The translations under genes and the position numbers were made by a program. From Nymphalis io (Eukaryota; Arthropoda; Insecta; Lepidoptera; Nymphalidae), in the NCBI RefSeq assembly GCF_905147045.1, contig NC_065901.1, positions 930,001 to 994,000 of the forward strand: DNA of 64,000 nucleotides, in the 5' to 3' direction. The notes below the pieces were generated by a model. That model ran no database searches. It was not told the DNA's origin and saw only the letters and a program-made list of their open reading frames with translations. Shown piece by piece: positions 19,501 to 29,870 of the stretch (its first letter is position 1; each line of letters opens with the position of its first letter).

Positions 19501-22488
19501 ATGTAAGGAATGATAAAAAAAATTACGGATTCATTAGGCTGTGGTGGCCACTAACCGTCGATGGGTCATTTGCCCATCTGCCTGCCTATTTTATATAAAA
19601 AAAAATGCTCAGTGGTTGATGACAATATTGTAAGAAAATTGTATTTAATATACAATACAGTATTTAAATAATAATTATTGTTACCACAGGTACTTATAAA
19701 CCTGAACACGGGCGGCTGCGGGTCGAAGGGCGCCATATCTCCAGAATGCCTGTTCCTGGTCATCTGGAAGGTGGTTCCACGGTTTCGCGGCTACCAGCAA
19801 CAGGACGCGCACGAATTTTTGCGGTATATGTTGGATAGGTGAGTTTAGCTATTACTTATTTTTTCATTAATTTTATCAGTGGACAATTTTTGAAACAACA
19901 AAACAAAATCTCAACATCCCGCAGCAATCATCACTGAATATGAAATATTAATAAATTTATATACATACTATCATGTATTGAACTGAAAGGATTATGAACT
20001 ATTCCACTGAACTTCGTATAGTTTAGTAGATTAGTGTTTTATTATAAATAAATATATATGTTTAATTAATCTTGATTAATCAAGCATTTTTTGTAGTGCA
20101 TAATACAACAGCTTAATGGTTTTTTACATACTCGCATTCCGATTATTGTCACTAGATGGCGCTGTTTTCATACCATACAAATCGTAGTTAACGTCAACGC
20201 TATCGAATAAGTAAAAAAACTCGAACTAGGCAAGCAGAGCTATTAGCAAATCGCATGGAATATGTATAATTAAGTTTTGTTTGTCTGTACTCTTGTGATT
20301 GGAAAAGGGGTTGTGTTCCAAGGTTGAATAAGTTGTGTAAAATTGCAGACTGCACACGGAGCTGCAGCAGCTGCTGCCGACGGAGCGGCCCGCCGCCTCC
20401 ATCGTCACGGCCGTGTTCGGCGGAACGCTGCAGAGCGAGGTGCGTGATATCGTTAACTTACTTCATTACTGTAATCATAAATGACAACTTATCTGGCAAT
20501 TTTTTTCTAGACGTACGGTAGACGGGCTCCCAAATGGGCCACCCTTACCACAGTGGTAAGTGGTCACCACCGCCCACAGACATTGGCATTGTAAGAAAAA
20601 TTAAACATCCCGTACATCGCATCGCCAATGCACCAACAAGTTTGGAAACTAAAATGTCATGTCCCTTGTGTATGTAGGTACACTGGCTCACTCACCCTTC
20701 AAACCAAACACAACAATACTAATTACTGCTGTTTTGTCAATGAGTTTCCACACTCAGTGAGCTTAGGTGAAACCGAGTGACCTAGCTAATGTTTACTAAA
20801 AACAAACATTATATAATAAAATTAGTTTCTCCATCTGTGCTGTGAATTGGAAAAACATTCCTAAAGTATGCAAATGTATTATAAATATTTGTAATTGAAT
20901 CAATTGATTATACCAATTAACTTTTTATTTTCAGGTCCGCTGCCTAGCTTGTGGTACAGATAGTAAGAAATTTGACCCATTCCTAGATCTGTCTCTGGAG
21001 TTACCCGAGTCAGGTAGACATGAGTCTCCGGTGGCACTCACTGACTGTCTCGCGAGTTTCGTTCAGGTATTATTGTTTTTATTTTCTATATGTAAAAAAT
21101 ACAAAAATTTTCTTTCATACTTTAATTCCTTCATAATTAACAATACAGTGGTTAAGTCACATGAGTAATAATTATTTGTCACGTCTCTCCATATCGGTAT
21201 GTGTTTTGCATAATATATTTTATCGTTTTAGGTTGAAGAGCTGGCCGATACAGAGCGTTACTTCTGCAGTAGTTGTAAATGTAAACAGAAATCAACCAAG
21301 CAGTTTTGGATACGGAGATTACCCAATGTTCTATGTTTACATCTCAAGAGATTCCGATGGCATAATTATTTTAGGTAAGCTTATTCAAATTTAAATAAAA
21401 ACTTCTATCTTTATGTCCTAAAATTGTAGACCGTAGTAGTAGAATTGTATTTTTTCACTCTTGTATCTGACTCTTGACTGCATCGCTGGTGTCTTGGTTA
21501 AGATATAAGGCCGCAGATCCCGAGAGTGAGTTCAAATTCCAGGTCGGGCCAACAAATTTGTAGTAGCAGCCCGAAATCTGGTAATTGGAAATGTGTACTC
21601 TTCCGTGCCTCGGAAAGCACGTAAAGCCGTTGGTCCTGCGCCTGAACTCTTTCCGATCGTTTACGATTTGCCGTCCTATTGGATTACGAGAGTTAGGCAA
21701 TTGACACATGTCGCATGTGTATATATGAAGTGCAAAGGCATTGCTTACAATAATGAATATAATTTCAGGACAAAAGTAGACACAAACATATCGTTCCCTC
21801 TGAGCTCGCTGGACATGTCCCGCTTCGTGCTCGCCAACGTGCCCGACACGCGCCGCTCGGGTCGCGGCAGCTTTCTGTACGACCTCGCCGCCGTCATCGT
21901 GCACCACGGCTCCGGGTACTCCACCACACCACCCTCTACCACACCACCCCACCACACAACACGCTAGAGACTAACATTCAACAATCACAGTATAAACTGG
22001 AGTAATACAGTGACTGGATCTGTGAGAGAAAATGTGCCATGTCGATTCTGGCAGAGTTAATCGCCCAGTTAAACGCATCCGCGTCTCGTTAAACTCATCC
22101 ATAAATGCCAATGCTAAATATTGAAGCATTCCCAAGGAGCTTTGGCGTATATTTCATGCGATTCTGTAACACTTAGCTGAACCTAAATAGATAATTTGCG
22201 AAAGATTTTGATATATAAGAGAAAAAATAATTCATAAAATTATTATTTAGTTTTTATAAGTTATCACATCAGACCCCAACATGCCGACACACTAGTGATG
22301 TGCTGATCGCTCCCGTCCGTTGCAGCGCCGGCTCGGGCCACTACACGGCGTTCGCCATCAACGAGGAGCAGTGGTTCCACTTCAACGACCAGACGGTGCG
22401 CGCCACGGACGCCAGCGCCGTGGCCTCGTGCAAGCCCTACATCCTGTTCTACATCCGCCGGGAGTTCGCGCTGCCCACCGCTTCGTGA
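16501..22488 (+). CDS. USP3: Ubiquitin carboxyl-terminal hydrolase 3 (USP3)
   Basis: Ten exons (16501-16591, 17288-17432, 18207-18525, 18899-19252, 19690-19838, 20349-20439, 20935-21066, 21232-21374, 21769-21915, 22326-22488) with GT-AG borders give 577 residues. An N-terminal UBP zinc finger (about 3-95) starts MECTHLL and has CSEC, WLCLQC, CGRYANGHAKHH and YCYKCDDYV. A Ser/Asn/Asp-rich linker (about 100-235) follows, longer than in human USP3. The USP catalytic domain has the Cys box GLKNLGNTCFMNAVLQSL (nucleophile about Cys247), QQQDAHEFLRYMLD, FDPFLDLSLELP, a CxxC zinc pair in RCLACG and CSSCKCK, and the His box GSGHYTAF (about His529) with WFHFND (about Asp545). Human USP3 removes ubiquitin from H2A/H2B in chromatin. 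All catalytic parts are intact. Exons 6, 9 and 10 are strikingly GC-rich compared with exons 1-5. Confidence 0.96.
16685..16795. other. GC-rich patch in USP3 intron 1
   Basis: The segment 'aaggcgcggagcgggagggggcgcggcatggg' stands out from the AT-rich intron about 150 bases after exon 1. It could be a downstream promoter or enhancer element. It opens no useful reading frame. Confidence 0.35.
17745..17963 (-). repeat. tRNA-derived SINE (family C) in USP3 intron 2
   Basis: This is a reverse copy of the element at 9769-10035. 'aacccaataactttttattggcccaacctggga' is shared, and the head 'tctagccac' lies at the right end. A second retroposon is inserted at its head. Confidence 0.7.
17964..18157 (-). 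mobile_element. Poly(A)-tailed retroposon with 12-bp TSD, nested
   Basis: About 195 bases of GC-rich sequence with a poly(T) left end (a poly(A) tail on the minus strand) are flanked by the direct repeat tctagccacttt at 17952-17963 and 18158-18169. That is a target-site duplication. The body, with 'ccacgggaactgtggggggta' and 'gtgtcgaaggcg', shows no coding capacity and looks like the 3' end of a 5'-truncated LINE. The family was not identified. The insertion falls at the head of the family C SINE, within 40 bases of USP3 exon 3. Confidence 0.75.
19393..19605 (-). repeat. Interspersed repeat A, reverse, in USP3 intron 4
   Basis: A decayed reverse copy: 'acacagcaatactagtgttg ... gcggtttgaagtgtgagtgaaccagtg ... 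aaaatcttagtttgcaagacttgatg' follows the order of the better copy at 58221-58505. Confidence 0.6.
20519..20760 (+). repeat. Interspersed repeat A in USP3 intron 6
   Basis: 'ggtaagtggtcaccaccgcccacagacattggcattgtaagaaa ... atgtcccttgtgtatgtaggtacactggctcactcacccttcaaacc' matches the copy at 40206-40490. It begins about 80 bases after exon 6. Confidence 0.75.
21476..21700 (+). repeat. Family C SINE in USP3 intron 8
   Basis: The head 'ctgcatcgctggtgtcttggtt', the block 'cgcagatcccgag', the B-box remnant 'gagttcaaattccagg' and the 'gggccaacaaattt' block follow family C order. The body then gives 'cctcggaaagcacgtaaagccgttggtcctgcgcc'. It has no effect on the reading frame. Confidence 0.65.
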
Positions 22489-22612
22489 CCGGTCGGGCCG
22501 GACGGGCCGCGCGAGCCGGGCGAGTCGGCCGACGACAGCTGCGAGCCTGATATGCCGTAACCGCTAGGGCACGGCACGAGCGTTAGGTTTCTTGACTACG
22601 TTTTCATTTCAT

Positions 22613-22618
22613 AATAAA
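22613..22618 (+). terminator. Poly(A) signal of USP3
   Basis: AATAAA about 125 bases after the USP3 stop codon, at the edge of the GC-rich 3' UTR. It is the first such hexamer after the stop. Confidence 0.65.
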
Positions 22619-23367
22619 AAGTTCCAACGAGAGCTCACGCCAAATTTCCCTTTGGAATGCGCCAGTTGCTGTCTATCTATCGGCAGTTTGTAAACGTACT
22701 GGCAGTAGTTACTTCCTAATAGGAAGGCTAATATATAATAATTGCCTGGCTAATTGGCCAATTCTGAATTCAACCAAGTCAGGAAACCTGTCATTTACAC
22801 CCTGCCTTAATGTGATTTCGAAACGTGTATCTGTGAACGTTTTGTCTCATACAATAACATTCGTACGTCGGGGATGGCCGTTTATGGAAATCTTAATAAC
22901 AACCCGATTCGCGATTCAGCTGTTGTGCGTTGTTAACGTATAGGATGGTGTGACTTCGAATTTACACTCATAGCTGTGGCATGTTCAGACTAGTGAAATT
23001 ACTGTGCAGCTCATACTTTTTAGTCTTCGGCCAGTAAATATGTATTAGACGCATTATTATATATTAAATTCAATCTCGTTTGGCATGATCTTGGCACTCG
23101 TATTTATATATTATGACTATTCGATTTTTGAATATGAATTAAGAATATTGGAAAAGTTTCGCTTATTAAAAATCACATATTCTGTGACATCTGAAAAGTT
23201 CTACTCATATCAACAATTAATATTTAAAAAATTGGAGCCGATCAGTCTTTTTCATATCTTCTCAATAATACTTCTGCCAATATTATGTATTGGCAGAATA
23301 ATTTGCGCCTAGTGCAGATACAAGACATTACAAATATTAAAAAAGTAGGAAAAGTAATAGGATTTAA

Positions 23368-23439
23368 AAAGCCGGATTGGATTTGTACCTGCGATCTCCG
23401 TCTTAGATCTATATGTTCGACTGGACACATCTCGGCTCT
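23368..23439 (-). repeat. tRNA-like SINE head fragment
   Basis: On the minus strand 'gccgagatgtgtccagtcgaac' is followed about 25 bases later by 'aggtacaaatcc', mimicking pol III A and B boxes in family B style. No body follows, so it is a fragment, not a tRNA gene. Confidence 0.45.
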
Positions 23440-23770
23440 CTTTAAAATGACTGTCCTATAATTTATTTCAATGGAAATGTGTTTTTATCAAAGTAATAAT
23501 TAATATCGATTTAAAAGGGCTGGTTGGCCTCTTTCCGGTTTTTAAATATCCTTATTAGGTGTCATAAATATAATTGACAAAATAATAAAATAGTTGTTGA
23601 TGAATTATAAATATTTAAGCTTACCTATTGAATATACAAAATACATGTAATTTTAACATTGACTCTTTAAGTGGGCGACTGACCTAAAATTTTATCGTTA
23701 TGTATCATTTGCAACGAACGTGACCTTATGACGCCAGTCATAATGTGCGTGCTCGTTGCGAGCACAGTGA

Positions 23771-23885
23771 TTAGCCGTTGTTTGCGAGTGCGGGGTTTAG
23801 CCGTGCTAGTTTTGAGTACGGTAGATAGCCGTGCTAGTTTTGAGTACTGTAGATAGCCGTGCTAGTTGCGAGTGCGTTGTTAATG
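23771..23885 (+). repeat. Short tandem repeat, ~28-bp unit
   Basis: Imperfect repeats of 'tagccgtgctagttttgagtac' plus 'ggtagat', about three and a half units with decay at the edges. The same gtgctagttgcgagtgc theme recurs up to 23890. No function is evident. Confidence 0.7.
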
Positions 23886-24486
23886 CTAGGTGCGAGCCAA
23901 GTGCTCAGATGTCAGACGATAACATAAATATTAAATGACATTCATGCGATACGTGCGATGTGCTCGCAACGATGACGTCGTCGATTTTTACTGACCTATT
24001 TCTGTGACTCACCGGGACACCGACAATGAGGACACTCTGTGCTCCTCGTGGGAGGAGGCTCGGCTCGCTGTGCTGACTACACTATTGCTCACATTGCAAC
24101 ATGTTACATTGTGTTCAAATACAGGCCAGTCACCTTTAGACGTCTGTTCATACCGAGCACTTTACACGATGAAATACTGTTTGCTTCATTTATTTGTTTA
24201 ATTTTTGAATACGAATAATTGTAAAGCATGACATTCTTACATTCCTAAGAAATAAATGTTTTTTTTTTAAATGTATTCACAGCGTTGTACGCAGCGTTTG
24301 AAAGCTCGTTAACAATATTGTGATAAGGAAATGTGTGTAAATAGAAGGTTTTGATGATTTGTGTCGTGAAGTGGTCTCTTTTGCAAGTACCTAATTGTTT
24401 AACAACAGGTTTATTTTAATTACTTCAATTACTGGAAGTTAATAGTGATTGAATTTAATAAATTCGCCAACTTAATGTTTATTTGT

Positions 24487-24492
24487 TTTATT
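24487..24492 (-). terminator. Poly(A) signal of the 24.5-kb ORF
   Basis: AATAAA on the minus strand 13 bases after the stop codon of the 24506-25962 reading frame. It supports that frame being a real terminal exon. Confidence 0.5.
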
Positions 24493-24505
24493 TACAATAA
24501 CCTTA

Positions 24506-25962
24506 TTATTTACAGCAAAGTATGAATTTAAAAATTCGTTTAAAACATGATTTATCATCATCGAGATCTGTTTCAAAAGAAATATCTAAGGAAGGTATTT
24601 TACATGCTGGTCTCCTAGTGTGTTCAGCTACTTTTAAAAAAACATTGACAGATTGAATAGCGCTGCCTTCTTCATTCGAGAGGTCCTTTGCATCTTTACT
24701 ACGAACGGTACCATCTATTGTATTAAAATCATAATCATATACTGCTATTGTTTTATCGTCACCATTATCTATCCAGTTTCCTTCTAATGTCTCGACTGGA
24801 TCTGAAATTTCTGTACGCATTATTGGTGTATCGACTTTTATTTGAACTTTTTGTATTTTTTTATGTTTATCATAGTTTCTACCATTAATCGTATCTGGTT
24901 CATCGTTTATAACATTTTCGGTTTTTGGTATTGTAGTATTTGTATATGTTGCGCTAAAATCTTTCTCAGTGCTTTCGACGCTTGATGTAGCGCTCACTGA
25001 ATGCTTATGAAAAGTAACATCTGGTTCACAATAAACACTTTGCTCTATATTATCTAATTTCTTGTCTATTAAATCAGCTATTTTACTTCTCCTCCTTTCT
25101 CTTTCTGATAAAGTACTTAATTTCGATTGTATATATTTAGGTGTTTTATTTCTATTATATTTATCGTCGCCTGATCCGTCTTGTAACCAACTGTTCATTG
25201 ATTTTCGAAAAATGTTACTATAATTTGAACTAGCTTCAGTAGTATCGGATAGAGATTGTTTATCCGGTTCCGCTACTTCCGTTAGGGTCGGTAAAGGTGA
25301 CGACGGTAGGTTTAGTTTAGGTATGTAATTAATAATGGGCGTGGGAACTCGATTCTTGTCTATGGTTTGATCATCGTCGTCAGTGATTGTAGAATCGGTT
25401 GAATTGCTCGTGAAACTTGATGATTCATGGTAATTTTCTAGACATTTTTTTATATTTTTTGAAGAATACATCCATTTGTATTCTTCTTTGCAAATATCAC
25501 GGCTTTCGAAAAATTTATATGAATTCTTACAGTTCCTCGTAATGTCGTCGCATAGTGCATTTTCAAATTCAATTACTTCAATATCATCTAATCGGTCAGT
25601 TGATGATGTATCGGATTTGGCATTATTATTTATAATTGTTAAACATTTAATTTTATTGTAATATATACTTTTATCTCCGTCGTAACCACAATGGCTATCA
25701 AAAGTTTGATTTAAATAGTCATTTTCGTCATTACTATTATTATCAAATATATCATCTTCATGTTTCAAATATCTTATATCTCTTGCATTTATATTAATAA
25801 CGTTATTGTCTAGTTCATTATTCGCATGATTGCGTGGACACTGCTCTTCGGATTCAGTTTTATCAGAGTTTATTTCGATTATTTGCATCGTTGGTTTTGT
25901 GTCATTAGCGTTGAATGGCACAGGATCAATTAGATTCGGGTTACCAATATTTCGATTTATTA
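24506..25962 (-). CDS. Unidentified acidic, disordered protein, probable terminal exon
   Basis: The minus-strand frame is open for about 485 codons. There is no ATG at the far end of the open stretch: the codon at 25921 is GTG, and the first in-frame ATG is at 25886-25888, giving 460 residues. Alternatively a good acceptor (tttctag) just before 25962 makes this the last exon of a spliced gene, joining in frame at ...INRNIGNPNLIDPVP. The protein is rich in Asp, Asn, Ser and Thr, with no recognised domain. A basic helix-like stretch (LSERERRRSKIADLIDKKL) lies in the middle. The last residues CFKRIFKFILCCK form a basic, hydrophobic, Cys-ended tail that could be lipid-modified or bind membrane. 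An AATAAA lies 13 bases beyond the stop. The length of the open frame in AT-rich DNA argues for real coding. Function unknown. Confidence 0.6.
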
Positions 25963-26040
25963 CTAGAAATAAGTCTCAAGTTATAGAACACTGGTCTTAT
26001 TCTATTGTTATATAATACATGTTTTTGTGTATAAAATGTA
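25663..26040 (-). repeat. Segmental duplication, copy 1
   Basis: These 378 bases recur at 26912-27288 with about 95% identity. They hold the N-terminal ~86 codons of the 24.5-kb reading frame, the acceptor-like tttctag and about 75 bases upstream. Both copies are in the same orientation. Confidence 0.9.
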
Positions 26041-26490
26041 GGCGTACGGACAAATGGGTCAGCTGATGGTAAGCGCTTATCATCGCCCATAGACACTGTA
26101 GGCGCTGTAAGAAATATTGACCATAGATCGTCAATGCGCCACTAACAATGGTAACTAAGACGTTATGTCCCTTGTCCTTTTAATTACACTGGCTCACCTT
26201 CAAAACAGCAGGGTGCACCTTCAAAACAGAACAGTACTATGTATTTCTGTTTAGCGGCAGAATATTTGATATGTGGATATCTACCCAGACGGGTTTGTAC
26301 AAAGTCTTAGAGCATGGGGTGGGTAAGACCCAATCAATTATTTTACCTAAAATCATATATACACTATATTGCTGTGTTTTGTTTGGAACGGTGTTGAACG
26401 TGATTGGTAAAGCAGCAACGCCAATGTCACGGGCGACGATGATCACACACCATCAGTTGGCCTATTTGTTAGCTGTCTCCACAAATTAAA
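26041..26490 (+). repeat. Interspersed repeat A, composite
   Basis: A forward copy ('gctgatggtaagcgcttatcatcgcccatagacactg ... cttgtccttttaattacactggctcacc ... ctacccagacgggtttg') runs to about 26310. A decayed reverse copy follows it to about 26485 ('atcacacaccatcagttggcctatttg'). It separates the two duplicated exon copies and may be an inverted pair. Confidence 0.55.
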
Positions 26491-26897
26491 TATATTAATG
26501 GGTCATCTACTGAAGTCCTAGTAAAAGGACTGGTTAGTAGATGGGAATAGGAAGGTATCGGGCATAGCAACGTAGATATACAGAACACATTATCCCTAAT
26601 ATTCTTAAAATGCATAAAAAAACTTACGCTCGAATGTATTTGTTATTAAACTGCTATATAAGTTATTTGAGTTAAACGTCCGCCTCATTTTACATTATGA
26701 TTGTAAATGCGTTTCCCAATATTATTTAATCAAACGATTTAATAAAGATTAGAATAAACTTTGTTTATTCAATGTTACTTATGACAGCGAACAAGATTCA
26801 AGTAATCAGTTTATTTTTAAAATGTTAACGTCAGTAATACGTCATTATTGCTATTAAGAAATTAGTTCTTGAATTATCGATTTATTGATGAATTCGC

Positions 26898-27211
26898 TCA
26901 TAGTAATATTGATATACTTTTATCTCCGTCGTAACCACAATGGCTATTAAAAGTTTGATTAAAATAGTCATTTGTATCATTACTATTATTATCAAATATA
27001 TCATCTTCATGTTTCAAATATCTTATATCTCTTGCATTTATATTAATAACGTTATTGTCTAGTTCATTATTCGCAAGATTGTGTGGACATTGCTCTTCGG
27101 ATACAGTTTTATCAGAGTTTATTTCGATTATTTGCATCGTTGGTTTTGTGTCATTAGCGTTGATTGGCACAGGATCAATTAGATTTGGGCGACCAATATT
27201 TCGATTTATTA
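26898..27211 (-). pseudogene. Truncated duplicate of the 24.5-kb exon
   Basis: This is the second copy of the duplicated segment. The frame stays open from the acceptor-like tttctag through the first ~86 codons, then runs into unrelated sequence and stops (ISILL, then stop). Compared with copy 1 I see about eight amino-acid changes against one silent change in the clearly aligned part, which fits loss of constraint. It lacks the C-terminal 380 residues and the poly(A) site, so a working product is unlikely, although it could serve as an alternative last exon. Confidence 0.7.
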
Positions 27212-27894
27212 CTAGAAATATGTCTCAAGTTTAGAACACTGGTCTTATTATATTGTTATATAATACATTTTTCTATGTATAATATGTAGGGCAAATATAT
27301 ATTATTATATGTGCTTTTGTCTACTTAGTTTATATATGTTTTGTTTTTATTATATATTTCCATAATCAATGAAAATCAATAAAAATATAAATACGTTCCG
27401 TGATCGCAATGTCGCTGTCTTCAGAATTTTAATTTACTTTCATTTAATCACGATTCGATGTAATATCAATTACCGTAATTACATTTATAAATGGAAAAAA
27501 AATATTAAAACGAATTTATTTCATAATACAATAGGTAATTTGTACCCCAGGGTCTTTGGTTAAATACGGAATTAACTTGGAGTAATTTTGCTAAGATCCT
27601 GTTGATTACAAACGATCTATTTATTATGCTTTTAAAATAAGCCCATATCTATACATCCAGTATGCAGTCATATGCGAGGAGTGAAGTAGTATTATTGGAA
27701 CCCAAAATACAAAAATATTCTTTGTCTTTCTGAATTCGTTGAAATTTGTAACCGTTTTGTCTTTTTTTAAACAAACAATATTAATACTTCGGCGGTAACT
27801 TTTGACTGATTAACCAACAGCTTAGCAGATATTAAAGCACAAAGAGCTGTGAATCTCTTTATTTCCACTCATTATTCAGTATTTTCACTCATTA

Positions 27895-27935
27895 TTTTGG
27901 AGGGATGGTAATCCGACACGATCGGGGACAGATTA
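27895..27935 (-). repeat. Family C SINE body fragment
   Basis: 'ggagggatggtaatccgacacgatcgggg' resembles the body of the long family C element (the 'ggcaatccgacacgaccgg' style block). Short and decayed. Confidence 0.35.
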
Positions 27936-28039
27936 GCATCAACCATAGGAATATAACTTAGACCGACTTCTTAACCGCTAAAAAACTAAAATGCTTACCC
28001 CTAGCTGTTATGGAAAAAATCTTGAAATTAAAACCCAAT

Positions 28040-28120
28040 ATATGTTTTGCTCGACCTGGTGTTCGAACCAGGGACCCAGAAATCAGCAGGGGCACAAGAT
28101 AGTAACTAAAACAAGAGCTA
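28040..28120 (-). repeat. tRNA-like SINE remnant
   Basis: On the minus strand 'ccctggttcgaacaccaggtcgagc' gives a clear B box with a paired T-stem. Upstream 'ggttagctcttg' resembles an A box, but the cloverleaf cannot be completed. A SINE head is more likely than a tRNA gene. Confidence 0.4.
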
Positions 28121-28259
28121 ACCAAAAAATAAATAATGTAATGACGGAGCAAGTTGTAATCATTAACTCTACTTGAAAAAGTATTTTTTAATGGTAACAC
28201 CGGCATTGGGTGAGACTATTTTTAGTCTTCCATTTATCACTAAAATACCGTTTCAAAAA

Positions 28260-28600
28260 TATTTTCCAACAAAGTGAGCATGAAAGGCCAATTAGGTTGT
28301 CGCTAAAAGCCGTGGTGTCGGGTGTAGCTACAGCGAGTAGAATGTTAGCGAAACAAAGTGTAAATGAATTGATTGCGCCAATTCTGACACAAAGGGAGAC
28401 GAAATTGCATTAAAAGCTCCGCGGCGCGGGCCATTTGGCAAAGCACTTACTCCATTAGACGCGTCCAAATAACGTTACCTAGTGGTAGGAAATATTCCCT
28501 TGTGCGAGGCTCACAGTTCATACCTAGTTTTGCAAATTAGGTCGGTAGCTTTGTTGCACAGGGCATGTCTATTTCTATCCCGACTACGACGTAACCACGA
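28260..28600. other. GC-richer unique segment, possible regulatory DNA
   Basis: This stretch, including 'agctccgcggcgcgggccatttggcaaagc', is much less AT-biased than its surroundings. It is not repeated in the window and opens no convincing frame. It could be a conserved non-coding element, but sequence alone cannot show this. Confidence 0.3.
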
Positions 28601-29545
28601 AGGGTACCATTTTTATCACGCTTGTGTTTAACTAATTTATAATAATAATTGCGCTTTGTACTGTACTTGTTGTTAAATAATGTATATTGTGATTTAAAAG
28701 GTGGATTTAAAGACATTACTCTCTTGAATTATTTCGACAGCTAATTTGGATTATTCTCGTTTCGGTCCATGTGTCACGATTTAGATAACACAAACAATGA
28801 CGTAAGTAAAGCGTAAACGTATTTAGATTTTAGAGGTCAGGTATAATTTATTTTATGGTAGAAAATCTAACTAGGCATATACTCATACCATATTTGTCAA
28901 TCTCTGACCTGCCGCTTTATGAACAATAAAAAATAATAATAAAAACGATAAATATTAAAACTATTCTGGAGCAGTTCAATCACATCACAAGAAACTGATT
29001 TTAAAGACTGCATCGAAGTTCAATTATAAATATGATTTTTTATACTAATAGGAATAAAGGTAGATTTATATATAAAGTGTCGGGCGACAAAGCTTAATTA
29101 ATTGGATTGTGCGCTTGAGTGGCACTTATAACTAATTCACAAATTAACTGTCGACAAAGCGAGCTCTCATTCGCGTGATACACGTGTTGCCTCTCTCTAT
29201 TTCACTTAATTCCTACCCGTTTTGCGATCATTTCAATCACGCTTCAAATTATACATAATTTTATTGGCGTTATAATTTACATTTTAGACCATCTTCAATT
29301 AAATAATGCTTACCAATTATATATGTAACAATAGAGAGTATGTACCTACTCTATATACACATAATATAATGAAAGATATATATCTGGACAAAACGACCCT
29401 TAAACTACATACACGCAAATTTCAATTCTTGGTAGGTATATACACATTTGGTTTATCACAGATGTAATTTTTTAAAGTCCGAGTATAGCAAACTTACCAA
29501 GGCCCAACACGCCTTAATACCTAATTACAAAACCAAGGTGATTAA

Positions 29546-29648
29546 TGTAAGGACGGGACTAGGTAAATAAAGTAGATGTTTAAGGTTTGAAGATAAATTT
29601 ATTACTGCTCTCAATACCATGTGTCAGCTGCTTATATACTACACTACA
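29546..29648 (-). repeat. 3' LTR of gypsy element
   Basis: 103 bases, identical throughout to the LTR at 35218-35320. On the element's strand it begins TGTAGTGTAG and ends CCTTACA. Very short for a gypsy LTR. Confidence 0.97.
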
Positions 29649-29870
29649 TGCCCTACCAAACAAAAAAAAAAAAATGTTGGATACATTAACATTTTTTTTT
29701 TATCAAAATACAATATGAAAAAGTAAAATAAAATTGAATATAATAATAATTAAACAAAATAAAACAAATATGTAAACAAAGGTATAATAATGCAGTGCTG
29801 AAATTTAATATCAAATATCATAATAGGTACAGTCATAATCACAAGTCTTAATAAACAATATGTTTAATGA

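Larger units (their letters stand above)
22489..24486. other. USP3 3' UTR and intergenic DNA
   Basis: After the USP3 stop the sequence stays GC-rich for about 100 bases, then turns AT-rich. It holds a SINE-head fragment (23368-23439), a small tandem repeat (23771-23885) and a GC-richer segment around 23700-24080 with no credible long reading frame. Confidence 0.5.
27289..29545. other. Intergenic between exon duplicate and LTR element
   Basis: AT-rich with two small SINE-like fragments (27895-27935, 28040-28120) and a GC-richer unique stretch (28260-28600). No gene is seen. Confidence 0.5.

Noticed and set aside
21593..21967. 124-codon plus frame in USP3 intron 8 and exon 9
   Set aside because: It starts in a SINE and runs through exon 9; only the exon 9 part is coding.
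25919..25921. Start codon of the 24.5-kb ORF
   Set aside because: The codon is GTG, which a eukaryotic gene would not normally use; splicing into 25962 or the ATG at 25886-25888 is more likely.
28210..28413. 67-codon frame
   Set aside because: It begins with GTG, not ATG, and has no homologue-like features; the interval is better treated as GC-richer non-coding DNA.
29649..29870. Possible env gene at the 3' end of the gypsy element
   Set aside because: Only about 220 bases with no open frame separate pol from the LTR.
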